From: Ramlibacter sp.
GTDB taxonomy: Bacteria > Pseudomonadota > Gammaproteobacteria > Burkholderiales > Burkholderiaceae_C
Direction of reading: 5' to 3'
Assembly (NCBI RefSeq): GCF_028291745.1
Contig: NZ_JAQGNQ010000124.1
Span: 1 to 64,000, forward strand
DNA: 64,000 nucleotides
Part shown: positions 63,178-64,000 of the stretch, in pieces
Layout of the letters: every line of letters begins with the position of its first letter
Numbering within the stretch: the first letter of the stretch is position 1
Notes under the pieces: model-generated
Told to the model about the DNA's origin: nothing
What the model saw: only the letters and a program-made list of their open reading frames with translations
The model's database searches: none
Translations under genes and position numbers: made by a program

Positions 63178-64000
63178 CAGACGACTTGCCCCAGCTTGAA
63201 GATAGGCAGGTACATCGAGATCACGATGCCGCCGATGATGCCGCCCAGGACCACGATGATGATCGGCTCCATCAGGCTGGAGAGGCCTGCCACCATGTCG
63301 TCGACCTCGGCTTCGTAGAAGTCCGCCGCCTTGCCCAGCATGTGGTCGATCGAGCCCGACTCCTCGCCGATGGCACACATCTGCAGCACCATCGAGGGGA
63401 ACACGTTGGCGTTGGTCATGGCCGCGGTGAGGCTGGTGCCGGTGGAGACCTCCTGCTGGATCTTCTGGGTGGCCAGCTCGTACACCGAGTTGCCCGAGGC
63501 TCCGCCCACGGAGTCCAGTGCCTCCACCAGCGGCACGCCGGCGGCGAACATCGTGGCGAGGGTGCGCGTCCAGCGCGCGAGCACCGACTTGTAGACCAGG
63601 TCGCCGAACACCGGCAGCTTCAGCATGACCCGGTCCATGAACTGCTGCACCTTCTGGTTGCGCTTCCAGGCCTGCATGAAGAAGTAGAGGCCGCCGCCGA
63701 TCACGCTGAAGATCAGCCACCAGAACTTGACGAAGAACTCGCTCATGGCGATCACCATCAGCGTGGGGGCCGGCAGGTCGGCGCCGAAGGAGGAGAACAC
63801 CTCCTTGAACGCCGGGATCACGAAGATCATGATCACCGTCACCACCACGAAGGCGACCACCAGCACCGCGATCGGGTACATCAGCGCCGACTTCATCTTG
63901 GACTTGATGCCCTCGGTCTTTTCCATGTACGTGGCCAGCCGGTCCAGCAGGCTTTCGAGAATACCGGCCTGTTCACCAGCCTCGACCAGGTTGCAGTACA
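63177..64000 (-). CDS. pilC: Type IV pilus inner-membrane platform protein PilC (partial; 5' end outside window)
   Basis: C-terminal ~275 codons of PilC. The frame is open to the window edge, beginning YCNLVEAGEQAG at the cut. It contains the second GspF domain: LPVFGDLVYKSVLARWTRTL and MCAIGEESGSIDHMLGKAAD, then transmembrane segments, ending LPIFKLGQVV. PilC anchors the pilus machinery in the inner membrane. It overlaps pilD by one base. Confidence 0.95.
   Translation of the reverse strand, partial: YCNLVEAGEQAGILESLLDRLATYMEKTEGIKSKMKSALMYPIAVLVVAFVVVTVIMIFVIPAFKEVFSSFGADLPAPTLMVIAMSEFFVKFWWLIFSVIGGGLYFFMQAWKRNQKVQQFMDRVMLKLPVFGDLVYKSVLARWTRTLATMFAAGVPLVEALDSVGGASGNSVYELATQKIQQEVSTGTSLTAAMTNANVFPSMVLQMCAIGEESGSIDHMLGKAADFYEAEVDDMVAGLSSLMEPIIIVVLGGIIGGIVISMYLPIFKLGQVV

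Overview
This 64 kb window is GC-rich, densely coding chromosomal DNA. It most likely comes from a betaproteobacterium of the Burkholderiales, probably Comamonadaceae (Ramlibacter/Variovorax-like); this is an inference. The evidence is the three orphan Bug-type (tripartite tricarboxylate transporter) receptors, a fused IcmF mutase, and the conserved order argJ - DUF815 ATPase - mutT - yacG - zapD - coaE - pilD - pilC. I saw no rRNA, tRNA, CRISPR array, insertion sequence, prophage or replication origin. Both ends cut through genes: a DEAD-box helicase on the left and pilC on the right.

Layout. 0-14.4 kb is mostly housekeeping and small genes: RNA helicase, apaH with a DUF2971 gene, a CorC-like membrane protein, SapC, an orphan OmpR-type regulator, the relic of a second response regulator, TerC, an amidase, a Mut7-C protein, a lipid kinase, and DUF1080 and DUF1232 proteins. 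14.4-26.7 kb is a catabolic/uptake island: a hydrolase, a protein with three RidA-like domains, two Bug receptors, then DUF1028 plus a complete Dpp/Opp-type ABC transporter, closed by a convergent amidase. 26.7-33.4 kb holds a DnaJ-like protein, a lipoprotein cytochrome c with a long Ser/Gly/Thr linker, an aldo/keto reductase, cupin, two tandem secreted paralogues with paired C-x10-C motifs, and a His-rich exported protein. 33.5-40 kb is a TetR-controlled RND efflux operon (adaptor, pump, outer-membrane channel).

41.2-48.8 kb is the most interesting part. A minus-strand operon (ThDP enzyme, two SMP-30/gluconolactonase-like proteins, an SDR-fold protein) lies divergent to a CysB-like LysR gene, which is followed by a plus-strand Bug receptor and two cupins. 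The promoters of the minus operon and of the Bug operon share an ungapped block of about 70 bp (47 of 70 identical by eye). In both it starts 94 nt before the start codon, so one regulator probably drives both arms. This looks like an uncharacterised organic-acid or sugar-acid catabolic regulon.

48.9-64 kb returns to core metabolism: DUF192, glgX, an alpha/beta hydrolase, DAHP synthase, a SpoIIAA-like protein, and icmF with a LiuR-like palindrome upstream. The argJ/mutT operon and the yacG-zapD-coaE-pilD-pilC operon follow. Several families of dispersed palindromic repeats sit between genes: a 28-bp REP-like unit, a GCAGAAG-rich hairpin, and a stop-codon-supplying inverted repeat.
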